In this document: positions 41,735 to 50,020 of the stretch, piece by piece
How positions within the stretch are numbered: the stretch's first letter is position 1
Layout of the letters: every line of letters begins with the position of its first letter
NCBI GenBank assembly: GCA_963744225.1
Contig: CAVUSV010000003.1
Location: 558,001 to 622,000, forward strand
Reading direction: 5' to 3'
Source of the DNA: Bog-473 sp963744225
GTDB taxonomy: Bacteria > Actinomycetota > Acidimicrobiia > Acidimicrobiales > RAAP-2
DNA: 64,000 nucleotides
The notes under the pieces: model-generated
Databases searched by the model: none
Seen by the model: the letters and a program-made list of their open reading frames with translations, nothing else
Told to the model about the DNA's origin: nothing
Translations under genes and position numbers: made by a program

Positions 41735-41766
41735 GTGTCCCAGTTCGCCGGAGACGGGTTTGCGCC
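41735..41766 (+). repeat. Array site S2
   Basis: GTGTCCCAGTTCGCCGGAGA then CGGGTTTGCGC; core TCGCCGG. Lies between the decayed DinB gene and the end of the cyclase gene. Confidence 0.8.
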
Positions 41767-41798
41767 ATAACCCACACGATCTCGTGGATACGACATCG

Positions 41799-43160
41799 CT
41801 AAGAGTCTTCTAGTGTGAATAGCTCCCAGGTGCCGGGAATCCCCTTTAGTTCGTGGCAACCACCATCCCGAAATTCCAGGCCCGACCCCACGGTCAGATC
41901 CCGTACGGTGCGCGATACGAACACCTCGCCGGGGCCGGCCTTGCCCATCACGCGGGCCGCAACATGAACTGCGATGCCGGCGATACCGTCGCCTCGGCGC
42001 TCGATCTCACCGGCATGGACGCCGGCCCGAACCTCGAGCCCAAGCTTTTGAACTTCCGCTCCGATTGCCATTGCGCAGCGGACAGCGCGTGCTGGCCCGT
42101 CGAAGGTGGCCAACATTCCATCTCCCGCACGATCAACAACCCGGCCACGGTGGTTCGTGACGGCCCGCGTCAACAGTTGATCATGGCTGTCCAGCAGTTC
42201 CTTCCAACGCTTGTCTCCCAACTCCACGAGTTGCTCGGTCGAGGACACCAGATCAGTAAACAGTACGGCGGCGAGTACTCGATCATCTTCATCTGCCGGT
42301 ACCGACGGCTCTCCGAGGAACGCGACTATCTCGTCCACGAGTCTGCTATCAGAAAACAACCAAACGTCTGACCCGTCGAGCTCGACGTGACGCGCCTCGG
42401 AGATGTGGTCGGCAAGATAACGACCTTGCCCGAGCGGGATGATTGGGTTCTCGCCATTGTGGGAGAGAACCAACGTCGGCATTCGCACAATCGGCAACAC
42501 AGACCGCACGTCGATCTGGGCGGCATCCTCCCACGAAGCGATCATGGTCGCCGGAGGCACAGATAGACGCTCGTAGCGAGCACACCACCGAAGAGTAGAC
42601 GGGTCGTGCTCCAAGCTCGGAGCAAGCGCCCCCAGGGAAATACCTGTTCCCCAACTCTCGTCGATGGCGTCGATGATCGCGGAGATTGCAGCTTCGTCTA
42701 GTCCCCACGGGTAATCGTGCGTAGAGGTCACACGAGCGCATCCGTCTTGGAGAACGAGTGCCTCTATCCGTTCGGGGTGGGTGGCGGCCAACATGACGGC
42801 CGCGATCGAGCCAGTATCCGCACCAATGACGGTCGCCTTGAATGACTGGACCGCGTCGAGTACGACCAGCATGTCCTCCGTAGCTTGTTCCAGAAGCGAC
42901 ACGTCGAATGCGCCATGACGCACCTCAAGGGGGTCCGACGCGCCGGTCCCGCGCTTGTCGAATAGAACGAGACGGCCGCATGAGGCAAGTCTGCGCAAGC
43001 AGTGTTCATATCTGGGCTCGTCCCACATCAGATCGATACTGGAGAGCCAGTTCGAGCTGAGCAGGATGTCACGGGATCCGCTGCCGACCACCTGATATGC
43101 GACCCGAGAGCCCTTAGTTGCCGTCGTGTACCGGATCTGAGGCTCCTGCACCTTGACCAC
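41799..43160 (-). CDS. Alpha/beta hydrolase fused to class III adenylate/guanylate cyclase domain
   Basis: About 453 residues. The N-terminal half is an alpha/beta-hydrolase fold ('LLSSNWLSSIDLMWDEPRYEHCLRRLASCGRLVLFDKRGTGAS'), where the nucleophile elbow reads GADTG instead of GxSxG, so hydrolase activity may be lost. The C-terminal half is a cyclase homology domain with the metal Asp in 'VLFTDLVSST', 'VDRAGDGMLATFDGP' and 'GVHAGEIERRGDGIAGIAVHVAARV'. This fusion is common in mycobacteria and relatives. Start GTG 43,160 or 43,151. It fills one cassette (S2-S3); the stop is 33 bp from S2. Confidence 0.88.
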   Translation of the reverse strand: MVKVQEPQIRYTTATKGSRVAYQVVGSGSRDILLSSNWLSSIDLMWDEPRYEHCLRRLASCGRLVLFDKRGTGASDPLEVRHGAFDVSLLEQATEDMLVVLDAVQSFKATVIGADTGSIAAVMLAATHPERIEALVLQDGCARVTSTHDYPWGLDEAAISAIIDAIDESWGTGISLGALAPSLEHDPSTLRWCARYERLSVPPATMIASWEDAAQIDVRSVLPIVRMPTLVLSHNGENPIIPLGQGRYLADHISEARHVELDGSDVWLFSDSRLVDEIVAFLGEPSVPADEDDRVLAAVLFTDLVSSTEQLVELGDKRWKELLDSHDQLLTRAVTNHRGRVVDRAGDGMLATFDGPARAVRCAMAIGAEVQKLGLEVRAGVHAGEIERRGDGIAGIAVHVAARVMGKAGPGEVFVSRTVRDLTVGSGLEFRDGGCHELKGIPGTWELFTLEDS

Positions 43161-43270
43161 CCTACGGAAGCAAGTCGCATTCGGCCAACGAAAACAATGC
43201 AAGCTGTCCGCAACGGGCAGAAACGGCCTTCACCTCACCCGCTGAAGGACCTGAGACGTATCGGTGGCCC

Positions 43271-43304
43271 ACTGCCCCAATACGCCTGGTAGTGGTCACG
43301 GGGC
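43271..43304 (+). repeat. Array site S3
   Basis: CTGCCCC then AATACGCCTGG and a later GGGGCG. The core has T for G (CGCCTGG). The stop codon of the next gene (TCA on plus) lies inside the site. Confidence 0.7.
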
Positions 43305-43674
43305 GATTGCATCCTCACGCAGCTGATGGACGGTCTTGCGGCTAACTAACGCACCTGTGAACGAGTACCGATGGAAGACGACGACCGGGTCAGCGAGAAG
43401 AGTGCCCACGAGGTCGAAGATCCGTTGGTCGACCACAGCGATAACGTCGTCGCCTACTACCGTGAAGTCTGTTGGTACGACGAAGGGTCGAGTCGCTGCG
43501 AACTGCGCTTCCCAGTACCTCCTGATCGCCGACTTGCCATTGAGCACGACTCCGTGAGCCACATCGGGCCCACTGGACCTCGTCGGTCATCATGGCGAGA
43601 AGATCGTCAATCTTTCGCTCGTTGAAAAGCTCATAGGCTCGTTCCAGAGAGGCGACCTTCTCGGCTCTGTTCAC
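43296..43674 (-). CDS. SnoaL/NTF2-like fold protein (frameshift)
   Basis: About 125 residues. 'VASLERAYELFNERKIDDLLAMMTDEVQW' is the opening helix pair of the SnoaL-like family, and 'LNGKSAIRRYWEAQFAATRPF' and 'DFTVVGDDVIAVVDQRI' the following strands. One extra base near 43,555 breaks frame in the first third. Enzyme or ligand-binding role unknown. GTG 43,674 lies 20 bp from S4 and the stop is inside S3, so gene and cassette have nearly the same limits. Confidence 0.7.
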
Positions 43675-43693
43675 TCCCAAACTGTACGTCGGA

Positions 43694-43732
43694 GGGTGCC
43701 CCCTATCGCCGGGCTGGTGGGATACTTCGGGT
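43694..43732 (+). repeat. Array site S4
   Basis: GGGTGCCCCCTATCGCCGGG, then CTGGTGGGATACTTCGGG; core TCGCCGG, and TATC can pair with GATA. Confidence 0.85.
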
Positions 43733-43733
43733 C

Positions 43734-44063
43734 GTGACTTCGAGGGCGTCCGACTCTCCGGATCAGCTGCGAATAGCCGCAGTGGCTTCGCTGATTCGTG
43801 CTGAGTCGTTGCTGCGGGACGCTGAACTCTCGGATCACGAAATAGACGGCTGGTCGGCTGACTTCGCCAGCGAACTGGCCGCGACCCTTGCGAAGTGTCG
43901 ATCAAACATCGAGAGCGGACTGGCGCCCGAACCTCCCAAGTTCGGATACTGGTTGTTCAGGACTCTGGAACTCCGGATATCGCTTCATGATCAGCACCAG
44001 CCGCTTTCCAATGCCCTTTCCGAAGCGGGCGTGGCAGTCGATCGGCAAGAGGCGAACCCATAG
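43734..44063 (+). CDS. Hypothetical helical protein
   Basis: 109 residues, mostly helical ('QLRIAAVASLIRAESLLRDAELSDHEIDGWSADFASELAATLAKC'). No family recognised. GTG 43,734 follows S4 directly and the stop is 17 bp before S4b, so there is no room for a promoter except within the repeat. Confidence 0.6.
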   Translation: MTSRASDSPDQLRIAAVASLIRAESLLRDAELSDHEIDGWSADFASELAATLAKCRSNIESGLAPEPPKFGYWLFRTLELRISLHDQHQPLSNALSEAGVAVDRQEANP

Positions 44064-44079
44064 AGAGAACCCCGACTTG

Positions 44080-44106
44080 CCTGCCGTACGCCGCTACGGC
44101 GTCAGC
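44080..44106 (+). repeat. Array site S4b
   Basis: CTG, then GCCGTA, loop CGCCGC, TACGGC, and CAG: a 6-bp perfect inner stem plus CTG/CAG. The arms differ from all other copies but pair fully. Confidence 0.7.
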
Positions 44107-44291
44107 CTTTCGTAATCCCCGTCGACGGGTCGTTCTCGGTCGCGTCGATGACGATCACGCGCGCCGAAGGCCGGTCGATAGGCGTTGTCATCTCCCATCG
44201 TGGCCGCCGGGGAGTCCTCACGCACGGCGGGGGCGGCAGGCGTCCTCAAGGATCTCACGGCTCGCTGGAGCTGAGCCAATTCGATGGACAC
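44094..44291 (-). CDS. Possible gene fragment
   Basis: 65 codons starting MSIELAQLQRAVRSL, a beginning seen in pyridoxamine-phosphate-oxidase-like proteins, but the rest is not convincing. Its stop lies inside S4b, as in other array genes, which is the main reason to list it. It may be the remains of a cassette gene. Confidence 0.3.
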   Translation of the reverse strand: MSIELAQLQRAVRSLRTPAAPAVREDSPAATMGDDNAYRPAFGARDRHRRDRERPVDGDYERLTP

Positions 44292-44333
44292 GGGTGAAAC
44301 GTTTGCTGTGACGGTGAATTAGGGATCAACCAT

Positions 44334-45026
44334 CTAGAGGCGCCCTGCCGCCGAGTTTGCCGCGGCAGTCAGTGCCCCGTCGTCGACGTTGTCCCCAACC
44401 TTGGCGACGAGAACGGTGATCCCCGACTTGTGGAAGATGATGGTCTTGCCGACTCCGCCTCCCCCCGCGATGACCGCACGTGCCAGCAACTTGCCGTCGG
44501 GCCCAGCGCTCACCGATGTCCCGTTTGCGCCGTTAGCCAGGAGATCGCCTGCGTCCGCTCCGTTGTGCGGGGTCGACACAACGACCGACACCATGCCGGT
44601 GGCATCAATCGCCGAACCCCACGTGCAGCTTGACTCGGGAAGGGCGTCGGTCGCAGTCTGCTTCGGCCCTAGGGTCGGGCCGGCCGACACACCCAGTCCG
44701 CTGACATCTGATGAGGTGAGCAGGGTGCAAGAGTCGGGCAACGTCTGGCGAGTAGCCGCAGCAGAAGCATGCTGAGCAGCAGCAGCAGTCGCCTTCTTCG
44801 GCACCTTGATCTTGGCCACCTTGCAAGCGATGATCTGCTTGGCGTTAAGGGTCTTGTGGCTCGCAATGGCGTTGTTGCACACAGTCTTAGCCGGAGTCAA
44901 TGCGCCTGCTGCTGGACTGCTGGAAACGAACAGTGTTGCCGCTCCAGCGAATGCAACTGCTCCGAATAGCGCCCTGCTCATCTTTAGCCCGAGGCGAAGT
45001 TGGACACGCTGCGATACATCACTCAT
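44334..45026 (-). CDS. Secreted protein of unknown function
   Basis: About 230 residues (215 from the alternative ATG 44,981). A signal peptide 'MSRALFGAVAFAGAATLFVSSSPAAGA' is clear and probably cut after AGA. Two cysteines frame a lysine-rich segment (KTVCNN, IIACKVAKIKVPKK). The globular part has 'CTLLTSSDVSGLG' and 'ESSCTWGS', a layout resembling DUF3558-type secreted proteins of actinobacteria, followed by a Gly-rich C-terminus. It shares the S4b-S5 interval with the fragment above. Confidence 0.7.
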   Translation of the reverse strand: MSDVSQRVQLRLGLKMSRALFGAVAFAGAATLFVSSSPAAGALTPAKTVCNNAIASHKTLNAKQIIACKVAKIKVPKKATAAAAQHASAAATRQTLPDSCTLLTSSDVSGLGVSAGPTLGPKQTATDALPESSCTWGSAIDATGMVSVVVSTPHNGADAGDLLANGANGTSVSAGPDGKLLARAVIAGGGGVGKTIIFHKSGITVLVAKVGDNVDDGALTAAANSAAGRL

Positions 45027-45124
45027 TAATACCGCTGGTTCGCTCACCCACCCACGACTGCTTGCCGCCACGGGTGAGGTCATCGGCACGTTCACCCAAG
45101 ACCTTGACAACTTGTGTCCAGATC

Positions 45125-45153
45125 GGGTGCCCCAATACGCCGGCTCAGGGTGC
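45125..45153 (+). repeat. Array site S5
   Basis: GTGCCCC, AATACGCCGGCTCA, GGGTGCAC: outer GTGC/GCAC and inner CCC/GGG pairs. Confidence 0.85.
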
Positions 45154-45228
45154 ACTTATGTACGCTCGTGAGGGTGATTCTGGGATCGCTAACCTGACCC
45201 ATCTGCGATCGCAGCTCTGATTTGTTTC

Positions 45229-45735
45229 GTGATCGTTGGCCTCGGCATTGGCCCTCATCCGGCGGCGGCGAGTTTGCCGCTTACACCGTGTTCACTTGAT
45301 TATCTTTCGCTCTCCTTGGCGCCCCTGCCGGACTATGACAGCACATCGAAAGGCATGGTCATCGTTGTTCAGAACAGAAGCTCGCGCGCCTGCCTACTCG
45401 CAGGGTATCCACGTGTCGTCGCGAAGCGACCAATCGCCGGAACGCTGACGGCGCGGAAGGAACCTACGTACATCGGTGGCTGGTTCGACAAGGGAAACCC
45501 ACCACCGCCCGTAGTACTCCTACAACACCAACGGGCTCACGCTTTCCTCTGGGCCGCGCTGCCGAGTTCCATTTCCCCTGCGTGCAAGCCAGGGTACTAC
45601 CGCACGGTTACCGTGTCCTTGCCAGGCTCGTCGGCCTCAAAGCGGCTGTCGGCGATGCAGTGGCTTGAGGTGACGATGCTTCCAAGTTGCAAGAGTCTTG
45701 CGGTCACGCCCTTTCTCAAGGGCGCCATCCGGTAA
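45229..45735 (+). CDS. Secreted DUF4232-like protein
   Basis: 168 residues. A short hydrophobic start precedes 'CSLDYLSLSLAPLPDYDSTSKGMVIVVQNRSSRACLLAGYPRVV', the beta-sandwich beginning typical of actinobacterial DUF4232 proteins. Paired cysteines are present near both ends. The GTG start at 45,229 is uncertain because the signal peptide is short. The stop is 12 bp from S6. Confidence 0.6.
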   Translation: MIVGLGIGPHPAAASLPLTPCSLDYLSLSLAPLPDYDSTSKGMVIVVQNRSSRACLLAGYPRVVAKRPIAGTLTARKEPTYIGGWFDKGNPPPPVVLLQHQRAHAFLWAALPSSISPACKPGYYRTVTVSLPGSSASKRLSAMQWLEVTMLPSCKSLAVTPFLKGAIR

Positions 45736-45746
45736 AACTCCCCGGG

Positions 45747-45778
45747 TATATCCCAGTACGCCGGGTCAGTCGGACACA
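45747..45778 (+). repeat. Array site S6
   Basis: ATATCCCAGTACGCCGGGTC then AGTCGGACAC; core ACGCCGGG, arms poorly paired. Confidence 0.75.
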
Positions 45779-45793
45779 AGGGGATGGTCCCCA

Positions 45794-46237
45794 TCACTGG
45801 CGAGTCAAGTCACGAGCACTATGGAGCTGAGTCGTGATCTGGACTTGACCGACATGCTCTCGCGAGTGCCCGTAGGTGCCGATCAGCCACGTGAGACCTG
45901 TGCGAACCTCCTCCGGCGGACACGTTGGTAGAGGAAACTCTGCGATCAGACGGCCAGCGTCGATCCTGGGCTCCAGTTCCACGATGAGTCTGTCCGCCTC
46001 TTCCAACAGCCGAAACACATCGGCTCGCGTCAGCTCGGGCCCGAGGAACTCCGCAGCTCGGTCGCGCTCGCATGTGATACCCGCAACACATGGGAGAGTC
46101 TCGGCTTCCGAGCCGACTAGGTGCGTGATGATCGTCGCGATGGAGTTCGCCCCAGGCATGGGAACCCAGTTGAGGGCGTCATCGTCGAGGCCATCGAGTT
46201 CGTCGCGAAGCTGCTGGTGGACTTGGCGGAATAGCAC
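45794..46237 (-). CDS. DinB-family protein
   Basis: About 147 residues. 'VLFRQVHQQLRDELDGLDDDALNWVPMPGANSIATIITHLVGSEAETL' and 'TWLIGTYGHSREHVGQVQITTQL' give the DinB four-helix fold with metal histidines. Substrate unknown; relatives include thiol-dependent S-transferases. The start is uncertain: GTG 46,237 begins at the first family-like residue. The second DinB-type gene in the array, 16 bp from S6. Confidence 0.75.
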   Translation of the reverse strand: MLFRQVHQQLRDELDGLDDDALNWVPMPGANSIATIITHLVGSEAETLPCVAGITCERDRAAEFLGPELTRADVFRLLEEADRLIVELEPRIDAGRLIAEFPLPTCPPEEVRTGLTWLIGTYGHSREHVGQVQITTQLHSARDLTRQ

Positions 46238-46330
46238 CAGACCGTGGACGGGACTCCGTCTTCCGTCGGAGCGGCAGGAACCGGCACAGCTCCAGTTTGC
46301 ACCGATCCGCGGTGAAGCGCGAGGCCTGAG

Positions 46331-46360
46331 GCATCCCCGTACGCCGGGAGGGTGGCTACA
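46331..46360 (+). repeat. Array site S7
   Basis: GCATCCCCGTACGCCGGGAG then GGTGGCTAC; inner CCCG/CGGG. The stop codon of the next gene lies inside. Confidence 0.85.
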
Positions 46361-47126
46361 ACATCGACTCCAGTTGACTCGCCATTTCCCGATAGCGATT
46401 GACCGGAATGAGGTGTACGCCGTCGAATGCACCAGACTGTCGAAGCCGTTCGATCAGGTCACACGCGATCGAGACTCCGGCATCTCGATCGACATCAAGT
46501 CGTCGGATGATCGGTTCGGGTACGGCCAACTGAGGCACCTCGGCCGAGAGTTTCCTCGCCATTGAGACGCTCGGTAGAACCATGACACCCGCGAACACCG
46601 GACCGTCGAAGTCGCAGGTTGTGCGCCAATGGACGAGATCCTCCACGGAGAACGACACCTGAGTCAGCAAGAAGTCGGCCTCGTGTTTCCAGGCCGGGAT
46701 CTTCCGCAGGCCAGTTGCAACACCGATGCGGAACTCTTCGCCGACATCTGGACGGTGGGCGAACTGTCGTGCTTCGACGATCATGGACCGAACGGTGAGG
46801 TCGTCCGACCGAGCCCCCGTCTCCGGCCGGTCCCCGTAGACGAAGAGAAACTCATTGACGCCATACGCCGTTGCCGTCAGAAGGTCTCGGTGAAAGCCGA
46901 GCACGTTACGGTCCCGAGCGTTGATGCAGGCAATCGAGCGACCTCCCATGAGCTGCACCTCATGAGCGACCGCAATACTTGAGACGGTGGACCTTCCGAT
47001 GTGATTGTCGGGGATCAAAAAGGCGCTCGCGACAGGACTCAGGACCCCTATCTGGTGGCGCACGTGCGTCAGATCCGGCCGAGTGGCGGGCTCGATTTCA
47101 CAGACGATCTCGAAAGTCTTGGGCAC
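46356..47126 (-). CDS. Methylenetetrahydrofolate reductase-like protein (MetF family)
   Basis: 256 residues. 'FEIVCEIEPATRPDLTHVRHQI', 'FLIPDNHIGRSTVSSIAVAHEV', 'GVNEFLFVYGDRPETGARSD', 'FRIGVATGLRKIPAWKHEADFLLTQVSFS' and 'PVFAGVMVLPSVSMARKLS' follow the MTHFR barrel order, including the early Glu and the folate-binding Asp region. It is shorter than MetF (about 290), so the reaction (5,10-methylene-THF reduction or a C1 relative) is uncertain. GTG 47,126. The gene fills its cassette (29 bp to S8; stop in S7). A metabolic enzyme as single-gene cargo is notable. Confidence 0.8.
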   Translation of the reverse strand: MPKTFEIVCEIEPATRPDLTHVRHQIGVLSPVASAFLIPDNHIGRSTVSSIAVAHEVQLMGGRSIACINARDRNVLGFHRDLLTATAYGVNEFLFVYGDRPETGARSDDLTVRSMIVEARQFAHRPDVGEEFRIGVATGLRKIPAWKHEADFLLTQVSFSVEDLVHWRTTCDFDGPVFAGVMVLPSVSMARKLSAEVPQLAVPEPIIRRLDVDRDAGVSIACDLIERLRQSGAFDGVHLIPVNRYREMASQLESML

Positions 47127-47154
47127 AGGCAAATGGTACTTGTCGTCATGCGTA

Positions 47155-47193
47155 GGGTGCCCCAGTTCGCCGGGACAGTGGGCACTTCGGCAC
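47155..47193 (+). repeat. Array site S8
   Basis: GTGCCC and GGGCAC arms (perfect 6 bp) around CAGTTCGCCGGGACAGT, then TTCGGCAC. The cleanest full copy. Confidence 0.9.
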
Positions 47194-47215
47194 AACGGGG
47201 GCGGTCGCCACTGCT

Positions 47216-47716
47216 TCAGGGGTGCCATTCCAGAGCCTCTCTCCAGCCCTGGAAGTCGACTTCATCCAGGCTCCCGCGGCCTTCGCTCCAGACAGCAATC
47301 GACAGAGCATCAGCGACCCTATGGTCCGACGCCGTTAGTGGCCGAAGGACCGCGTCCGGATCGTCCAGCACGTCGAGTACGCCCACCAACGTCCGGCTGA
47401 GAGCAGCAATGACACCCTGGAGGCCAGCGACTTTCACCCGATCCTCGTCCTGAGGGAACGGGCCTACCGTCGGACCCACGTCCATTTCTGTGACGACCGA
47501 GCGTCCGACCCGGCCCTCGCCCATGTACCGAAGGCGGCCGAAACCAACCCCGGAGCCCGGCTCGAAAGACCGCAGACCGCGTTCTATTGGCGAGAGCAGC
47601 CATGCACCCTGCTCCTCGACATCGGTGTGTTTCTCCCGGCCGGAGTCAGAGGCCAACATGATCTCGACCTCAAAAGCCACCGTCCCCATCGCCATCTCGT
47701 AGTTGGGCTCGTCCAT
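47216..47716 (-). CDS. Hypothetical protein
   Basis: 166 residues. A beta-rich N-terminus ('EMAMGTVAFEVEIMLASDSGREKH') and a C-terminal helical part ('LQGVIAALSRTLVGVLDVLDDPDAVLRPLTAS'). No family recognised. ATG 47,716 with AAGGAG very close upstream. Occupies the S8-S8b cassette. Confidence 0.6.
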   Translation of the reverse strand: MDEPNYEMAMGTVAFEVEIMLASDSGREKHTDVEEQGAWLLSPIERGLRSFEPGSGVGFGRLRYMGEGRVGRSVVTEMDVGPTVGPFPQDEDRVKVAGLQGVIAALSRTLVGVLDVLDDPDAVLRPLTASDHRVADALSIAVWSEGRGSLDEVDFQGWREALEWHP

Positions 47717-47778
47717 GGCTCCTTCGTACCCCATTTGCCGTCCCGCCGTTAACGACACCCAGTCGGGATTCTGGCGAT

Positions 47779-47806
47779 CTGCCTCAGAACGCCGGCTCTG
47801 GGCACA
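47779..47806 (+). repeat. Array site S8b
   Basis: TGCC-T-CAGA, loop ACGCCGGC, TCTG-GGCA: an 8-bp stem with one bulge and arms unlike S8 but fully paired. Confidence 0.8.
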
Positions 47807-47814
47807 ATGTTCAG

Positions 47815-48342
47815 ATGGCTGAGGCCCTGCCGGACACACTTTGGGTACACCCGAGCGTGGTCGTCAAGGATTCTGCCATCGAGGGGAGCGGGCTCTTTGT
47901 TGCCGAGGACCTCTCTAAGGACACGATCGTCATTCGCCTGAGCGGTCGTATCGTCTCAACCGAGGAACTGGCTCGGATGATCGAATACGCCAACGCCGAT
48001 CCTTCACATGCCTACGTGGACACCCTCACCGTCTACGAGGACGCGCACCTCGTCTTGCCGTCAAGAAGCTTGGTTCATTTCGGCAACCACAGCTGCGATC
48101 CGAGTATGTGGCACGTAGGTCCCTTCGAGATCGCGACGCGGCGACCCGTTGATCTCGGCGAGGAGCTGACGATCGACTACGGAACGCAGTCGGGAGCAGC
48201 TGGGTTCTCAATGACATGCCACTGCCGCTCTGCCCTCTGCCGCGGCATCGTCTCGAGCAACGACTGGCGTCTGCCTGCTCTCCAGGAGCGATATAGGCAT
48301 TACTGGGTTCCCGCTGTGGAGGCTCGGATCGCCGACGGATGA
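47815..48342 (+). CDS. SET-domain protein (lysine methyltransferase fold)
   Basis: 175 residues. 'SAIEGSGLFVAEDLSKDTIVIRLSGRIV' is the SET-N strand set, 'HFGNHSCDPSM' (residues 88-98) the SAM-binding NHSC motif, 'GEELTIDYG' (116-124) the catalytic Tyr segment, and a post-SET cysteine cluster (C135, C137, C142) completes the zinc site. Substrate unknown. ATG 47,815 is 9 bp after S8b and the stop touches S9. Confidence 0.88.
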   Translation: MAEALPDTLWVHPSVVVKDSAIEGSGLFVAEDLSKDTIVIRLSGRIVSTEELARMIEYANADPSHAYVDTLTVYEDAHLVLPSRSLVHFGNHSCDPSMWHVGPFEIATRRPVDLGEELTIDYGTQSGAAGFSMTCHCRSALCRGIVSSNDWRLPALQERYRHYWVPAVEARIADG

Positions 48343-48343
48343 G

Positions 48344-48373
48344 ACTGCCCCAGTTCGCCGGGACAGGGTGCAG
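48344..48373 (+). repeat. Array site S9
   Basis: CTGC and GCAG arms around CCCAGTTCGCCGGGACAGGG plus T; core TCGCCGGG. Confidence 0.85.
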
Positions 48374-48382
48374 CTTCGCTTG

Positions 48383-48607
48383 CTACTTTGGGCCGTAGTA
48401 GCGACCCGTCCAATCAAAGACCACTCCTAACCCGCCATCAGGCAAGCGTCGTACTTCGTCTGTGCGCACGTAGCGATGCTGCTGGCCATCGCTCATCACA
48501 ACGGACAGCTCATCTGTATCTCCGTCGATCGGGTGCTCCTGTCCATCCATCGGGCCAAGCCGGAACACTGCTCTCTCAACCCGGTCGCCGCCCACACTCA
48601 CGGACAT
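48383..48607 (-). CDS. Small hypothetical protein
   Basis: 74 residues: 'RAVFRLGPMDGQEHPIDGDTDELSVVM' then 'HRYVRTDEVRRLPDGGLGVVFDWTGRYYGPK'. It looks like a compact beta-sheet protein; no family recognised. ATG 48,607. The shortest intact cassette (S9-S10, about 300 bp), with the stop 10 bp from S9. Confidence 0.6.
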   Translation of the reverse strand: MSVSVGGDRVERAVFRLGPMDGQEHPIDGDTDELSVVMSDGQQHRYVRTDEVRRLPDGGLGVVFDWTGRYYGPK

Positions 48608-48647
48608 GGGGTACAGGGTCACAGAAGGAGCGCCCCGTCGCAACGGA

Positions 48648-48680
48648 CGGCCCCCAAACGCCGGGACCGTGGGACCGTTC
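48648..48680 (+). repeat. Array site S10
   Basis: GGCCCCCAAACGCCGGGACC then GTGGGACCGTTCG; core ACGCCGGG. Confidence 0.85.
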
Positions 48681-48724
48681 GCCCCACCCGAGAGATTCGC
48701 ATCTCGTTCTGTCACACTGATCAG

Positions 48725-49962
48725 GTGAGCGATGACCCGATGTCTGAGGCCCTGACTCGCTATGCAGGGCGAGTCCATCAGCTCTTCGGAGACGAGCATC
48801 ACGTGGCCTCACCTCTTGGTGCCTGGCTGTTGCTTGCGCTCTGCGCCCCCTTGGCTTCGGGGCCTGAAAGCTACGAATTGGCTGACGCTCTGGGTCTGGA
48901 TCTGGGGGTCGCCGCTGACCGCGCCGCCGATCTGATTGACAATCCTCATCAAGTGGTCGGATCTGGCGTTGCGGTATGGAACAGACCGCAGTTCGATACC
49001 GGTCAACTAGCAGCTTGGAGGAAGTGTCTTCCCCAAGCGACAGAGACCGGCGATATCCCTACACAACAGAGCCTCGACGACTGGGCTGCAGAACGAACGC
49101 TTGGGCTGATCCGGCGGTTCCCCATGGAGGTGAGTGCAGACGACGTGATTCTCTTGGCGAGCGCTCTTGCCACCAAGGTCTCGTGGGAGGTGCCTTACGA
49201 TCTGGTGCCTGCCGCCGCACTCGGGTCTTCGAGCCGGTGGGCGACTTCTCTCGAGCACGTCCTTGCTTCCCCACTACGTGATCCGCGCCACGATCAGTTC
49301 CTCTGCGAAACAGAGCACGAGGAATCGTTCTTGTTCACAATGTGCGCGCTCGAGGCGGCCTCTGGGTCATGTCAGTCGCCGCAGCACCCGAAGTGCCAGA
49401 GAGCAATGTCGTACACGTTGCTTACGAGCTCGCATGCGCTGAAGCGGTCGAACCAAGAAGTGTCAAACGTGTTTCGCTCTTCGATCTCCCAGCGGGCGAC
49501 GGACCGATGTGGACGATCCGAGAGGAAGAGGTCGAGACGGCCTCTCATGATGGACGCGAGGAGCACTGTCGTGCCCTCCTTCCGGCATGGTCGGCGAACT
49601 CGAAGATGGATCTGACACCCGATGGTCTCGGGCTCTCCGCGGCGGCACGTGTGCTGTCTGAGGCGTTGGGCTACCGGGACTTGCCATTCAGGGCTGGTCA
49701 GTCCGCCGTGGCGGCCTATTCGAGGCTCGGCTTCGAGGCAGCTGCTGTCACAGGTCTTGCCGTCGTCTATGAGCGGGCCGCAGATGGTGAAAGGGCTCTG
49801 TCGGACTGCAGATCTTCGATTCGGTCATCCCTTCAGCGTCGTAGCCGTCACTGTGGACGATGACATGAAAGCTCAATTCGGAGTGGCGAGCATGGGCCAT
49901 GGCACGGCATGCCTGTATTCTCCGCCTGGGTTACGGAGCCCTCAGAAGCAGACGCTCAATAG
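48725..49962 (+). CDS. Serpin-like protein (frameshifts)
   Basis: About 410 residues in up to three frames (changes near 49,365 and 49,830). The order of motifs is serpin-like: 'ASPLGAWLLLALCAPLASGPES', 'GSGVAVWNRPQFD', 'LDDWAAERTLGLIRRFPMEVSADDVILLASALATKVSWEVPYD', a middle beta region, and at the end 'RFGHPFSVVAVTVDD' where serpins have DRPFLFxI. No signal peptide is seen. GTG 48,725 or ATG 48,740. If right, a cytoplasmic protease inhibitor carried as a cassette. The fold call rests on pattern only. Confidence 0.5.
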
Positions 49963-49983
49963 CGGACCTGCCCCTCTTCGCAG

Positions 49984-50015
49984 GGGTGCCCCCGTACGCC
50001 GGGAGTGCCTCCTAT
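49984..50015 (+). repeat. Array site S11
   Basis: GGTGCCCCCGTACGCCGGGA then GTGCCTCCTATTCGGC; core ACGCCGGG. A TGCCCCT/AGGGGTGC hairpin just before it may end the serpin-like transcript. Confidence 0.85.
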
Positions 50016-50020
50016 TCGGC

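Noticed and set aside
48444..48720. A longer upstream extension of the serpin-like gene across site S10
   Set aside because: The extra sequence would run through the repeat and antisense to the 74-residue gene; the family-like sequence begins only near 48,740.
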